Assembly: GCA_964016875.1 (NCBI GenBank)
Contig: OZ024718.1
Location: 39,682,406 to 39,746,405, forward strand
Length of the DNA stretch: 64,000 bases
Source: Fallopia convolvulus
Lineage: Eukaryota; Streptophyta; Magnoliopsida; Caryophyllales; Polygonaceae
Reading direction: 5' to 3'
Under the pieces are notes generated by a model. That model saw only the letters and a program-made list of their open reading frames with translations. It had not been told where the DNA came from and did not search any database. Positions 33,150 to 43,550 of the stretch are shown here, in pieces; within the stretch, counting starts at the first letter, position 1, and the number at the start of each line of letters is the position of its first letter. Both the position numbers and the translations under genes were made by a program.

Positions 33150-35634
33150 TCACTAGTTATTTGATAGTGCTTGCTCGACACATATGACGGGAACCTTTGA
33201 GTCATTCATCTCACTTCAACAACAGGAAGGTAGCAACATCACCTTCGGTAACAACAGTAAGGGATAAGTCATGGGCATTGGAAAGGTAATAATCTCTAAG
33301 AACTTTTGTGTCAACAAAGTCACTTTCGTCAAAGGTCTTGGATTTAATATTGTAAGTGTTTCCCAACTGTGTGCTAACAACCTCTATCAAGTTGTTTTTG
33401 ACTCTCATAGATGTCAAGTGATTGAAATTACCTTGGGTAAGATTCTTCTGAAGGGAACATGTGAAATCAATATTTTAAAAGTTGTTCCCTGGCTCTTGCG
33501 TGAAGAGAAATTATGTCTCCAAGTGATCGAAGACGTTGTCAACCTCTAGCACTACAGATTTGGTCATACGATTCTGCAACTTATTGACAAACTTCACAAA
33601 CAAGATCTGATACGTGGGTTACCTTAGATCGATCCTAACAAATATGAAATTTGTGAAGCATGTGTCAGAGGAAAACAAGTTAGATCGATCTTCATTCAAA
33701 CCTAAGAAAGAGGTAAGTACTTCCAAACCTTTGGAGTTAATTCATATGGATCTAGTGGACCTAGGAGAGTGAGAAGTCAAGGAGGTAATAGATATATTTA
33801 TGTAATTGTTGATGACTTTTCACGGTACACTTGGATGTTTTTCTTGTCTTCTAAAGATCGGGAATTCGAAGAATTCATTGCATGGATAAAGTTAACAGAG
33901 AAGGTGCTTAGAGTACCTTTGATTTAATCCGATCAGATCATGGGACAGAAATTGAAAATGCTCAATTCCGGGACTTTTGCATGGAAAATGGTGTAGGTGA
34001 CAACTTTTCAGCCCCACAAACTCCTTAACAGAATGGTGTAGTTGAGAGAAAGAACCGAACTTTGGAGGACATGTCGAGAACATTACTAATCTCGAGTGGC
34101 CTGTCAAGGAATTTATGGGGAGAAGCTATCAATGCCGCTTGCTATGTGCTAAACAGAGCTATGGTGCATCCTCTTCTCGGGAATACACCATATGAGCTTT
34201 TGAGAGGAAGAAAATTGAATGTCGCCCACCTGTAGACATTTGATTGCAAATGTTTTGTGCACAACAATGACAAAGATAATCTGGGTAAGTTGGATGCATG
34301 CTAGAACTGATGAAGGGACTTTCGTAGGGTACTCTTAGCACAGCAAAGCCTACAAAGTCTTCAACAAGCGAAGAAGGAAAGTGGAAGAAAGTGTTCACGC
34401 TGTGTTCGATGAAAATACAATGGATGGAAGTTCCATTGAAGACGAGGATGAATGTGATCAAGGTTTTCATCTTTGTGATGAGGAAGAGGTTCACGTTGTG
34501 GAAATCATTCTAGAGAAAGTGGACGACCTTGATGATTCTGATATGCCATCGTTAGAAGAGGCTGAAGATAATGAGAATTTTGACGATGTAGTGTCTGAGC
34601 AAAGTGAAGAACCAATAATGGCAACCCTGATTCTGAGGAACATCGTGAAAGTAAGGTGGTTGACCTCACTCAACTTCAATTGAATTATCAGCAGAAGGAT
34701 GCTGATCACCTGGTAAGCAACATCATATCTGATTTTTCAAAAGGGGTTCAAACACGTTTTTCACTTTAGAACTTATATGCATTTAATGCATTTATCTCTA
34801 AAATGGAACCCAAGAATGTGGATGAAGCCCTGAAGGATCCGGATTGGGTTTGTGCTATAGAAGAAGAACTTCATCAGTGTGAGAGAAATAAGGTTTGGTG
34901 TCTGGTTCCCAAACCCAAGGACAGAACTGTGATTGGAACACAGTGGTTGTTTAGAAACAAGCTCGATGATACTGGGAATGTTGTGAGAAATAAAGTCAAC
35001 CTTGTGGTTAAGGGATATAACCAACAAGAAGGAATAGATTATGATGGGACATTCGCACATGTAGCTCGTCTTGAGGGGATTTATCTATTGATTGCTTATT
35101 CGGCTCATCATGGGTTCAAGCTTCAACAAAAGGATGTAAAGACCGCCTTTTTGAATGGCATTCTTAAAGAAGAAGTTTTTTGTTGAGCAAACTCCTGGTT
35201 TCGAAGACGTCGCCCAGCCGGACCATGTCTTCAAACTCGACAAAGTACTCTATAGGTTGAAATAGGCTCCAAGAGCTTGGTATGATAGATTGTCTCAGTT
35301 TTTGCCTCAACATGGGTATGTTCGAGGGCAAGTTGATAAGACTCTATTTCTTCTCAAGGAAGAAAAGCACACTTTGGTTGTGCAGTTATACGTCGACAAC
35401 ATCATCTTCAAGTCGACAAATGACAAGCTGGTAAAGAAGTTTGCCAACCTCATGGCCAGTGAATTTGAGAGGAGTATGGTTGGTGAACTCAAGTTCTTCT
35501 TAGGACTTCAAGTTGTTCAAGGAAATGATGGCATAAGGGTGCATCAACAGAAGTATTTCAGGGAGTGCCTTAGGAAATTCGATTTGATAGCTCAAAATCA
35601 TTTGCCACACCCATCTCCCCCACTACTTCTCTAG
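33150..35634 (+). pseudogene. Decayed SIRE-like copia pol: protease to reverse transcriptase
   Basis: The protease is DSACSTHMTG near 33155 (DSG changed to DSA), then GLGFNIVSVSQLC. The pre-integrase block has CEACVRGKQ near 33655. The integrase shows SDHGTEIENAQF near 33935, then NGVVERKNRTLEDM near 34035 and NLWGEAINAACYVLNRAM. Reverse transcriptase begins MEPKNVDEALKDPDW at 34803, with KDVKTAFLNGILKEEVF near 35135, a frameshift at about 35180, and APRAWYDRL near 35270. YVDNI at 35389 replaces the catalytic YVDDI. Many stops and frame changes interrupt it. It is a close relative of the copy at 21.6-25.9 kb but much older. Gag is absent. Confidence 0.88.
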
Positions 35635-35679
35635 GAAAAGATGAGAACGAGAAAAAAGTTGACTAAACATTGTATCGAG

Positions 35680-36743
35680 TAGGGGTGGGCACGGTCGGTT
35701 AACCGGAGTTTCGGTTAATCGGACATCGGTTAACCGGAACTTCGGTTAGTAAATTTCAATAACCATAACCGTACCGTTCGTTATCGGTTAACCGTTAACG
35801 GTTAACCGTGAAACTCGGTACGGTTTATCGGTTAACCGACTTGTTTTAATTTTAAATAAAAAACAGATTTTTAATACAAAAATTGCCTTATTTTTTAATA
35901 AAATAAACTTAAAATAATTAAATGCAAAATAAAAAGAAATATCCAAAATAAAAATAAATATTTAATTCAAAACAAAGCATTCAAATATTAAAAAATGAGT
36001 TGCTTGGGTGAAATAATATACAGAGGCTTCTACATATTCAATTATTATTTTTCTTTACACTACACACTGGCTTGAAGATATTGGTAGAGATTTATGAAAT
36101 TCAACCATTGAAGTTGTGCGATCCTTTAACTAGCTAGCTATGTTTGATGTTGTTAGATATTATTGCATACTTCTTACTGTTAGTTAAATATTTCACAGAG
36201 GTATTTATTGAAAAAGGAAAACAAGCAAGACGTAAGTTGTTGCTCTCTATGACTCTCTCTCTGTAGTACCATGCCAAAGCAGGTAATGTGCCATATAGTC
36301 ACATCCTTTGCCAAGCATCTAAAATCAGTGAAGGAAGAAGCAACTCATTTCTTAACTACTAGTTTTATCCTACATAATGGAACCTTAAAATGTTAGTCAA
36401 GCAAATATCAAACATTTTACACATAGTATAGTAAGAAGCCTCTGTATATTATTTCTACATAATGGACGCTTACTTAAAATACACTTATTTTTAACTAAAA
36501 CCAATTAGATATATAATTCCCTTTTTAAAAACATATAATATATAGTAAAAATATTATCGGTTAATCGGTTAACCGCCCGTGAAAATATTAATAACCGTAT
36601 CCGAACCGTTGAACCGTTAAAAGTATCGGTTGGTTAACCGTAACCGCTTAAAAAAAAATTTCGGTTCGGTTAACCGTAAAAAGTGATCGGTTTGTCGGTT
36701 TTTCGGTTCGGTTTTTCGGTTACGGTTTTTTTGCCCAACCCTA
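35680..36743. mobile_element. hAT-like MITE with AACCG-rich ends
   Basis: It is 1,064 bp with ends TAGGGGTGGGCA and TGCCCAACCCTA, a hAT-type terminal inverted repeat. It is flanked by a perfect 8-bp duplication GTATCGAG (35672-35679 and 36744-36751). The outer 150-200 bp on both sides are packed with GGTTAACCG, ACCGTTAACC and TCGGTT words; the core is AT-rich and noncoding. It interrupts the decayed copia pol, and its removal rejoins the reverse transcriptase and RNase H regions. No transposase is present. Confidence 0.93.
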
Positions 36744-36751
36744 GTATCGAG

Positions 36752-36940
36752 GTATTATAGGTTCCCTACTTTACCTCATAGCAAGCAGACTAGACATTAT
36801 GTTCAATGTATGTCTATGTGCTCAATTTCAGTAAAATCCAAGAGAATCTCATCTTGAAGGTATGAAAAGGATACTTAGGTATCTCAAGGGTTCTGATAAC
36901 ATGTGCTTATGGTACCCAACCTCATGTGACTTTAGGCTAG
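36752..36940 (+). pseudogene. Copia pol continuation up to the solo LTR
   Basis: It reads SLLYL-like then FNVCLCAQFQ, HLEGMKRILRYLKGSDNMC and LWYPTSCDFRL, the connection between reverse transcriptase and RNase H in copia. It belongs to the element at 33.2-35.6 kb and is cut by the solo LTR at 36941. Confidence 0.85.
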
Positions 36941-38327
36941 TGATGTCCTCTTTTTAGTCGTGTTTTTTAGGGTTTAGTTGAGTTTGTTTGAGTCTTTTTC
37001 TTTATTTTTGTGTGTGGTTTTGAGTCGTTTGTGTAGATTTTCGTATTTGCTTAAGATATGGAGTCTATATAAGCTTTGGTGGTGTTTTGTAGGTTTTTGG
37101 AGCTGTTTTGGAGCATTACAAAGAGTAGACGAACGCTAAGGAGAAGCGTGAAGAGAATAAAGGCGGAACGAGGTGAAAGGAATGAAGGATGAGGCATGTA
37201 CGAGCTCTATGTGAAGTATGGAGACACATTACCGACAAAAGGAGTCGATCAGAGGAAGAATCAAGAGGAAAACAAGTGATAACGACCTACATAACGAGGG
37301 AGATGATGCATCGTTAACGAGGTATCTACCGAGGCTATGAGCGTCGTTAACGAGGCTTTGACTAAAAGGAAGAAGCAAGGAAAAATGCCAAGAAACCCTA
37401 CCGACCCTAACGGGGTTCCTTACCGAGGGGTGCCCGTGTCGGTAGCGGACAAACGAAGTCGGTTTCATTTAATATAATATCCCGTGTCTTTTTATTTTTA
37501 GATAGTTTCCTTCGAGATAGATCTTGATAGATTTTATTTCCTTAGGAGTGTGTCTTAGTTGTTGGTATAAAACCCTTGTTTTAACTTTAGTTTTAGAACA
37601 CGCTACGCTAGAGAAGTTTGTACATGTACGTTTGGAGACGCTTTTCTAGATACGCTTTTTGGGAGACACTTTTGGTTTGCACGTACGTTTGAGAGGAAGG
37701 AAAGAACGGTTGTTTGGACGAACGTGTATGTTTCTTTTTAATTCAATTTTATTGTCTGCCATGTTTATGTGTGAGTAGTTTTCTCTTTTCTAAAGTTGGG
37801 GTTAGCCCAACAATAGTTGTGAGTGCTTGCTTATGATCATGATTTGAATGTTTTTATCCATAATCCACCTCTTGTGTTTAAATCCTTGTTGAAAGATAAG
37901 GAATTTCTCGTTTATAGTTTATTTTGAAAGAGATAACTATAAATTGAAAGAGTTGGCTAGGGTTTTGAAGCGAAGTTTGTTAATCCTAATTAAGGTTTGA
38001 GATAGATAGAAAAGTTGATTGATTTAACGAAAGTTAATTGGTCTGCTTGCATGGTTGACGAAAGTTAACATCTTTATGTGATAAAAGCATGATCTTTGTG
38101 ATTCATTGATGTTTGCATGCATAATTGTTTTATGGTGTTCCCTAAACCTTAGAAGCCTTTCTCTTCTTGATAAAAAAAACCCAATCATTCTCACTTATCT
38201 TTGCCCTAAGTTAACTAGATTTGGATCTGACTCTCTCCCGTGGACGAACCTGACTTCGCTATATTCAGCGAGATCTTGATCTATAAATTTATTTGCTTTT
38301 TTGGTTGATCAAGAAACCCTTACAACA
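36941..38327 (+). mobile_element. Solo LTR, 1.39 kb, inserted in copia RNase H
   Basis: The ends are TGATGTCC and TTACAACA (TG...CA). Flanks GCTAG (36936-36940) and ACTAG (38328-38332) match at 4 of 5 positions. Copia coding sequence reads LWYPTSCDFRL before it and LVGYSDANFAGNKI after it, so the insertion point is certain. Near its end CTCCCGTGGACGAACCTGAC then TTCGCTATATT recalls the 3' part of the solo LTR at 7487 (in opposite orientation), suggesting the same broad gypsy group. No internal sequence is present. Confidence 0.8.
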
Positions 38328-38800
38328 ACTAGTTGGCTACTCAGATGCTAACTTTGCCGGGAACAAGATAAATCGTAAAAGCACATCAAGGATGGCTCAA
38401 TTTCTTGGACAATGTCTTGTATCTTGGGGTCTCAGAAAAAGAATTCAATTGCTCTCTCTAATGCGGAGGTTGAGTGCATTGTCGTTGCTGCGTGTTATAC
38501 CCAACTTCTTTGGCTCGTGTAACAACTTCATGTCTATGGGTTGAAGTATGATGGAATTGAATTCCTATACTTTGTGACAATACAAGCGCCATCAACATTT
38601 CAAAGAATCATGTTCAACACTCACGAACCAAGCAAATCGAGATTTGTCATCACTTTCTTCGTGACTGTGTTGAAAAAGGGTTGGTGACCTTGGATTTTTG
38701 CAGAACAAGTGAACAACGTGCAAACATATTCACAAAGGCTCTCAATCGTGAACCCTTCGAGCAATTTCGTATGGACCTAGGTATGATTTCTCTTAGTTAA
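38328..38800 (+). pseudogene. Copia RNase H remnant
   Basis: It reads LVGYSDANFAGNKINRKSTS with SDAN in place of the usual SDAD, then FLGQCLVSW. After a 1-base frame change it continues through the DNTSAI-like, HHFLRD and EPFEQFRMDLGM-like blocks to a stop near 38800. It completes the decayed SIRE-like pol that starts at 33.15 kb. Confidence 0.85.
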
Positions 38801-39535
38801 TCTATTTCCTATCCATATTCCCTAAATGGTTGGCAAGATAAGATGTTCTCTTTATGATTCAATAGTCTTATGATCTTAAGGTGTTAAGTCTTGAATGCTT
38901 CCATGTTACACACTCATGAACCATGCATATCATTATGTCTTTATTCATTTCTTTTTGAGTTATGTTTTAAATGCATTTTGAAACCATTCTTTGAGCCCAA
39001 AAGAATCAAACCCGATGTTCCTAACCCTCATTACAAGCACAAATGGCGATTGATTCTACAGCTTGCCCAAGCCTGTCATTTTAGGGAGTCGCTATGAGCC
39101 TATTTTATGTTATTCATGTTAAAACGGAGACTTATCTACATGATTGAAAAATCCACACAAATATTTTCCTCTGGTTCTCTTTGGTGCCCCTGTGGAAAAC
39201 CCCAAAGAACCAGGTGTATTCTCTTTCATTGGATGTTGGCAACTCGAGAAAGGTTAGTTATTGTGACTCATGTTGGGAACATGGTTTGTATGGAATTCTT
39301 GTTGGTTAAGTGGTTGACTTAGATCAGGTCGAGGAGGTTGACTTCAAAAGTAAGACAAGAATCAACTTTATCCAACGGTATCTTTTTAAATTTGGAAATC
39401 TTTTAAAAAAAAGGTGTTTGCCTTTTCAGTTCATTCAAGGAGATCTTTAAGAAGATCTAGTTTCCAATCAAATCTTCTACAGTGCAAGTATAAATAAAGA
39501 GAAGCCCCACAACCCTCTCAATCTAGATATGCTAC
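38801..39535 (+). other. Spacer with promoter-like segment upstream of the env-like frame
   Basis: No protein was recognised. 39300-39530 has TTATCCAACGGTATC and a TATA box TATAAATA at 39489. This resembles the U3 of the SIRE-like LTR, which has GATCCAACGGTCCGATC before GTATAAAGCC. The TATA box lies about 47 bp before the start of the next reading frame. Confidence 0.4.
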
Positions 39536-41229
39536 TTGCCGCCATTCAAAAAGCCAAACAAACTCCAACTCCTCTCATGCTCGAAGCCCCACAACCCTCT
39601 CAATCTCAAGAAATTTGGCCAAACTTCTCAAAATCCATCTGAAAAATCTGTTCTTCCTCAAGAATCTTCCCACACCGAAGCCTCTCAAGAAGACCTGCAT
39701 CTTTCTCCTCAAAAATCTCCCCCAAAATCACCAATTTCAGAGGGGAAATCAAAAGAGCAAGATGAGTCGACACATGTGTTAGGGCTTGAAAATCCCGAAA
39801 CACAAGACATGCAAGGAGATTTCGATTCCATCCAGGATTTGGTTCAATCAATTGAGGCTATGGAGACTCAAGAAATCGAAAAAGAAATAACGCCCGTGGA
39901 GAAGACGGCTACTGTTGCATTAGCGGGAAAATATGCTCAGGTCCACAGCCTTCCTAAACTCAATGACCCAAGCAAGGTGGTTGACACAGTCTAGGTTCCC
40001 GACTCTCCTTTATAGCCTCTGAACTTTGAGGGTCATGATGACTCAAACTAAGGTACTCCTAGTGATACGACTCTATCTACTCTTAAGGTTGTTGCTAGAC
40101 AACTGTTTGAGTCTAAGGAAGAAATTGCTAGACAACTGTTTGATTCTTCCGAGAAGTCTAATGATGAAGATAGTGTGATTACTAAGGAACTTAGGAAACC
40201 TAAGAATAGGGATTTTGTTGCTAAGGTTACTCGAAAAAGAGTAAGGGAAGTATCTCCTACACCTCCTGGTTCTGAGGGTGGGCACTCTGTTGTGTCCAAG
40301 AAAATAGTGAGGGGGAAAAAGAGCAAAAAGGCTCCTACTAGAGCGAGTGGACGACTTGCTGTGACTGGGAAACCTAAAAAGTTGAGTGTTGATAACAAGG
40401 TTGAAGGGGGAATTAATATTGCTCAGAGAGAGTTTGTGAAGGAACTCATTGTGGATGATGATGAGTTAATCGAGGCAACAAGATTAAAAGCAGTTTCTGA
40501 GTTGTTATCGTTCCATGTTTGGGAACATCTATTCAAAGAAGAAGAAAGTTTCAATCCGGGGTTAGTCAGAGAATTCTATAAGTCAGTGACTGTGGAGGAT
40601 AGAGAGAAAACGACTACGGGAACTTATGAAATCAATGGAGAAAAGTTTACAATGTCAAGCTTGGAGATAGCTACCTTGATGAAGGTACCTCAAAAGTCCT
40701 ATGTTGGGTATCACAAAGGCTCATGGCTAGAGGAAGTGGATTCTAATGAGTTATTCAAGGTGGTAACTGAGGTGGAAGAAGTCGAGAGTGGCTCCTTTGT
40801 CACCAACTCGATGAGTGCTGAATGGAAGGTCCTCTTAACTTGGGTGATAAGCAACCTCATCCCAAGGGAGCAATAGTGTAGCATTGCCATGATCTAGGAT
40901 ATTCTGCTCATGGATAAAATTCTCAAGAAAGAATCTTTTAACTTTGCTCGCTTATTGCTTCTCCACATGCAGTTTGTAAGAGGAAGTCCACGTCATGCAC
41001 TTCATTTTGCTCCATTGTTAAGAAAATTCTGGAATACCATGAGGTGTACGAAGCCGAGGAAGAAGTTGAGCACATTTGCAACCTCAACCATGATATTGTT
41101 CGCTAGATGGGCTTTAAGATGATGAATGATAAATGGGTATCCAGGGATGCTGGTAAGGATGTTACTTCTGATGATGAGATGGTAGATGCTGAGTTGGGCA
41201 ACACTGTTGAAGAAGGGGAACGTTCGTAA
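39536..41229 (+). pseudogene. Envelope-like / plant transposon protein frame downstream of copia pol
   Basis: SIRE-type copia elements carry an extra frame after pol, often called env-like. Here ATG 39536 opens a Pro/Ser/Lys/Glu-rich N-terminal part to a stop at 39992. Further stops lie near 40013-40050. The frame from about 40060 to 40876 has basic stretches (VRGKKSKKAPTRASGRLA) and then the conserved part HVWEHLFKEEESFNPGLVRE, EINGEKFTMSSLEIATLMKV. The tail to 41229 is split by a frameshift (MQFVRGSPRHALHFAPLL, then MGFKMMNDKWVSRDAG). The conserved part recalls the putative plant transposon protein domain found in many plant genomes. I see no signal peptide or clear membrane span, so an envelope function is not supported. 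It is nonfunctional as it stands. Confidence 0.65.
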
Positions 41230-41650
41230 CCTGGTTCCGTTATGAAAATGTTGATTGTTCTCCAACGCCATCACTAGGATTTTCTAGGAAAAGTTGGGTG
41301 ATTTGAACCCCGTTGGAGGATTCACGAACGAATCTTTGCATGGACTCATATTGGGTCTTCTTCACCAACGAACCGATAGTTTGAAGCGTTGTTCGCCTAG
41401 ACTGGGTTGAGAATAGAAGTGAAAGGGTTTAAGAAGGTGTCAAGTGTGACCTAGACGAGGAGAGTATGGGGTTGGGAGGAGAATTGTGTTTGACGCCCAA
41501 ATGATAAATGCGGGAACCATCTGGCAACAATTCGATATCAAAGTTAAGCGTAAGGGAATACAATGAGAGGAGACTCCTATATATAGAGGAGCTCCTAGGA
41601 AAAAAACCGTAGCTAGAAAGCCCTAGGCATGGGCGGCACAAGGGAGATGC
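41230..41650. other. Unassigned junction between copia and CRM-like element
   Basis: No gene was recognised. TATATATAGAGGAGCTCC at 41578-41595 is TATA-like and could belong to U3 of the following LTR. Confidence 0.3.
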
Positions 41651-42675
41651 ATGCAAGCGGCCCAAGGTGATGTGATTCTATCGACATCCGAGCCCACAAT
41701 GGAGCACACGTCGGAACACTTGGAGGAGCCACGGCATACCCTAGATGCGCCTGCTCTAGACGCGCATACAAGCTTGGATGGTGGCGCCCCCTTGTGGATG
41801 GATGATGGCGCGCCTTTGCCAAGGGACGGTGTGCCCTTGCACACGACTGGAGGTGCGCCCTTGCATGGGGATGGCGCGCCTGGCCAAAAGGCGGATTTCG
41901 GTTTTGATGGTGCTAAATCTCAAGGAGCCACACCTTATCTAGGTCGTATTACGCGATCCCGAGCTAAATCCATTCTATGTCAAGTACAAGAGTAGCTCAT
42001 GGGGTGTAGCTTTCCGAAGGAGTGTAATGAAGATGGTTGGAGTCTTATCTTGCTTCATGGCTCTAAGTGACAATTCTACGGTTAAGGACAATTAGTATGT
42101 TTTCGGGTTAATTTATGTAATTTCCTTAAGTGAGGGGGCTGATTTTTTGAGGCGTTGTATTAGGTTATATGGCCGGCCTCCCCCTCCTCCTTCTCTTAGA
42201 CTTGGACGAAAATACTCTCTTGTTGTTTCTTTACTTTGTTCAATCTAGTTTGCATTTCTTTCGTTCAATCTCGTTGTTCGATTGTTGGTGAGTAATATCC
42301 AACAATCTTGCATCTTAGTTTGCTCAATTCTTGGTGAGTCATATCCAAGGTTTGAGCATCCATATCCAACAATCCATCAATCCACTTCCAAACGCTCCAT
42401 CCATCGATCCATCTCCATCTCGGTGGAATTCTGCACCACGTCAGTATTTTCACCATAAATTCCAAATTACATATCATTTGACTCTCAAATTTTTAGGGTT
42501 AAACTAGACTCAGAGATCTAAATTCTCGTTTTGGAATCACCCAATTCCGAGTTCGGACAAGGAAGATCCAGCCAGTTGAAGACGGGTCAGATTCCTTGGT
42601 GTTTGTTGTCGGAATTCCTTGGATTCTCTTGGCGATCTCTTTGCACCACCTCCATCACCACAGATCCGGCCATCA
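41560..42675 (+). repeat. 5' LTR of the CRM-like chromovirus (left border uncertain)
   Basis: The right border is set by the decayed primer binding site TGTTATCAGATC at 42678-42689 (consensus TGGTATCAGAGC). The sequence contains the polyprotein tail and then noncoding LTR sequence. The left border is placed only roughly and the other LTR lies beyond the window. Confidence 0.45.
41651..41995 (+). pseudogene. CRM-like polyprotein tail encoded within the 5' LTR
   Basis: An open frame of 114 codons with low-complexity Gly/Ala/Asp/Pro repeats ends in RITRSRAKS. The ITRSRAK motif is typical of the C-terminal end of gypsy polyproteins. Here it lies upstream of a primer binding site, inside the presumed 5' LTR. 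This fits CRM-type chromoviruses, in which the end of pol extends into the 3' LTR so that the 5' LTR carries the same text. The initiator ATG is probably irrelevant. Confidence 0.5.
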
Positions 42676-43550
42676 AGTGTTATCAGATCCACGCGAAGGT
42701 ATCACCATATAAACCTTGTTTTGAACTTGAATTTCCACTTGTTGCAAGTTTTTGGTTCGAAATTGTTGTGTGGCTGCGTTGTTGTTGTGTATGGCATTAG
42801 AGGTTGTCTTTGTCTTGTGTTGTTGTGGACGTTTTTTGTCTTGAAATTGTTGTTGTCTTGACCGAGTTTGGTGCTCATCCATGGCTGCAAAACCATGCTA
42901 AAAAACGTCCATGGATAGACTCCAAAGGTCCATTTAATTTGGTAGTTGAAAGGTTGTTCCTATTGCTAGTTTAATGCCTTCAACTAGTAGATGTATTGAT
43001 TGATCCTTTGCTGAATTTGTGGCTTACAAAACGTGGGATTTGAGACCAAAAACCAGCCTTTCTTTTGTCTACGTTACATGCTTGTGAAAGATTCGGTGCT
43101 AAGATACGGGAACGACACCAAGACGGAACATCTTGTGCTGTTGTTTAAGTGCCTTTGAATTTTTGTTGAAAATCAGAAAAATCTTGTCCGGCGGCGTAAA
43201 CCTAATAAGGGGCCGGGCACAGAAAAAAAGATTAAGACTAGAAAAACCTTTTCTGGCGGCGTAAAGCTAATAAGGGGTCGGGCACGGAAAGAGTAGTCAT
43301 CTAGTAGTGCCTAGCAAAGGCCTACTCGAATATATAAAAAAAATTAATTCATTCCTTATACTTGATGTTTTGTCTTGGTGGTTTAGTAGCTTCCTAGCAT
43401 TGTTTTTCCTAAGCAAGTGTGTGGTGAATCTTGTCTTTGTTGCTCTTTGTTGTTTTTACCTACTTGCAACTTGTCGGATTTTCATCTCGGGCAAGTCTTG
43501 GTGGTTAATTCAAGTGCACTCTATACCTTGATCTTTGTCGTGTTTTTAAG
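42676..43550 (+). other. Untranslated leader of the CRM-like element
   Basis: Begins with the decayed primer binding site. A duplicated motif of about 45 bp occurs at about 43,185-43,230 and 43,245-43,290 (TCCGGCGGCGTAAACCTAAT versus TCTGGCGGCGTAAAGCTAAT). No coding sequence was recognised. Confidence 0.55.

Noticed and set aside
41623..41844. Minus-strand open frames rich in Ser/Gly/Pro
   Set aside because: They are antisense to the low-complexity plus-strand polyprotein tail and have no family resemblance.
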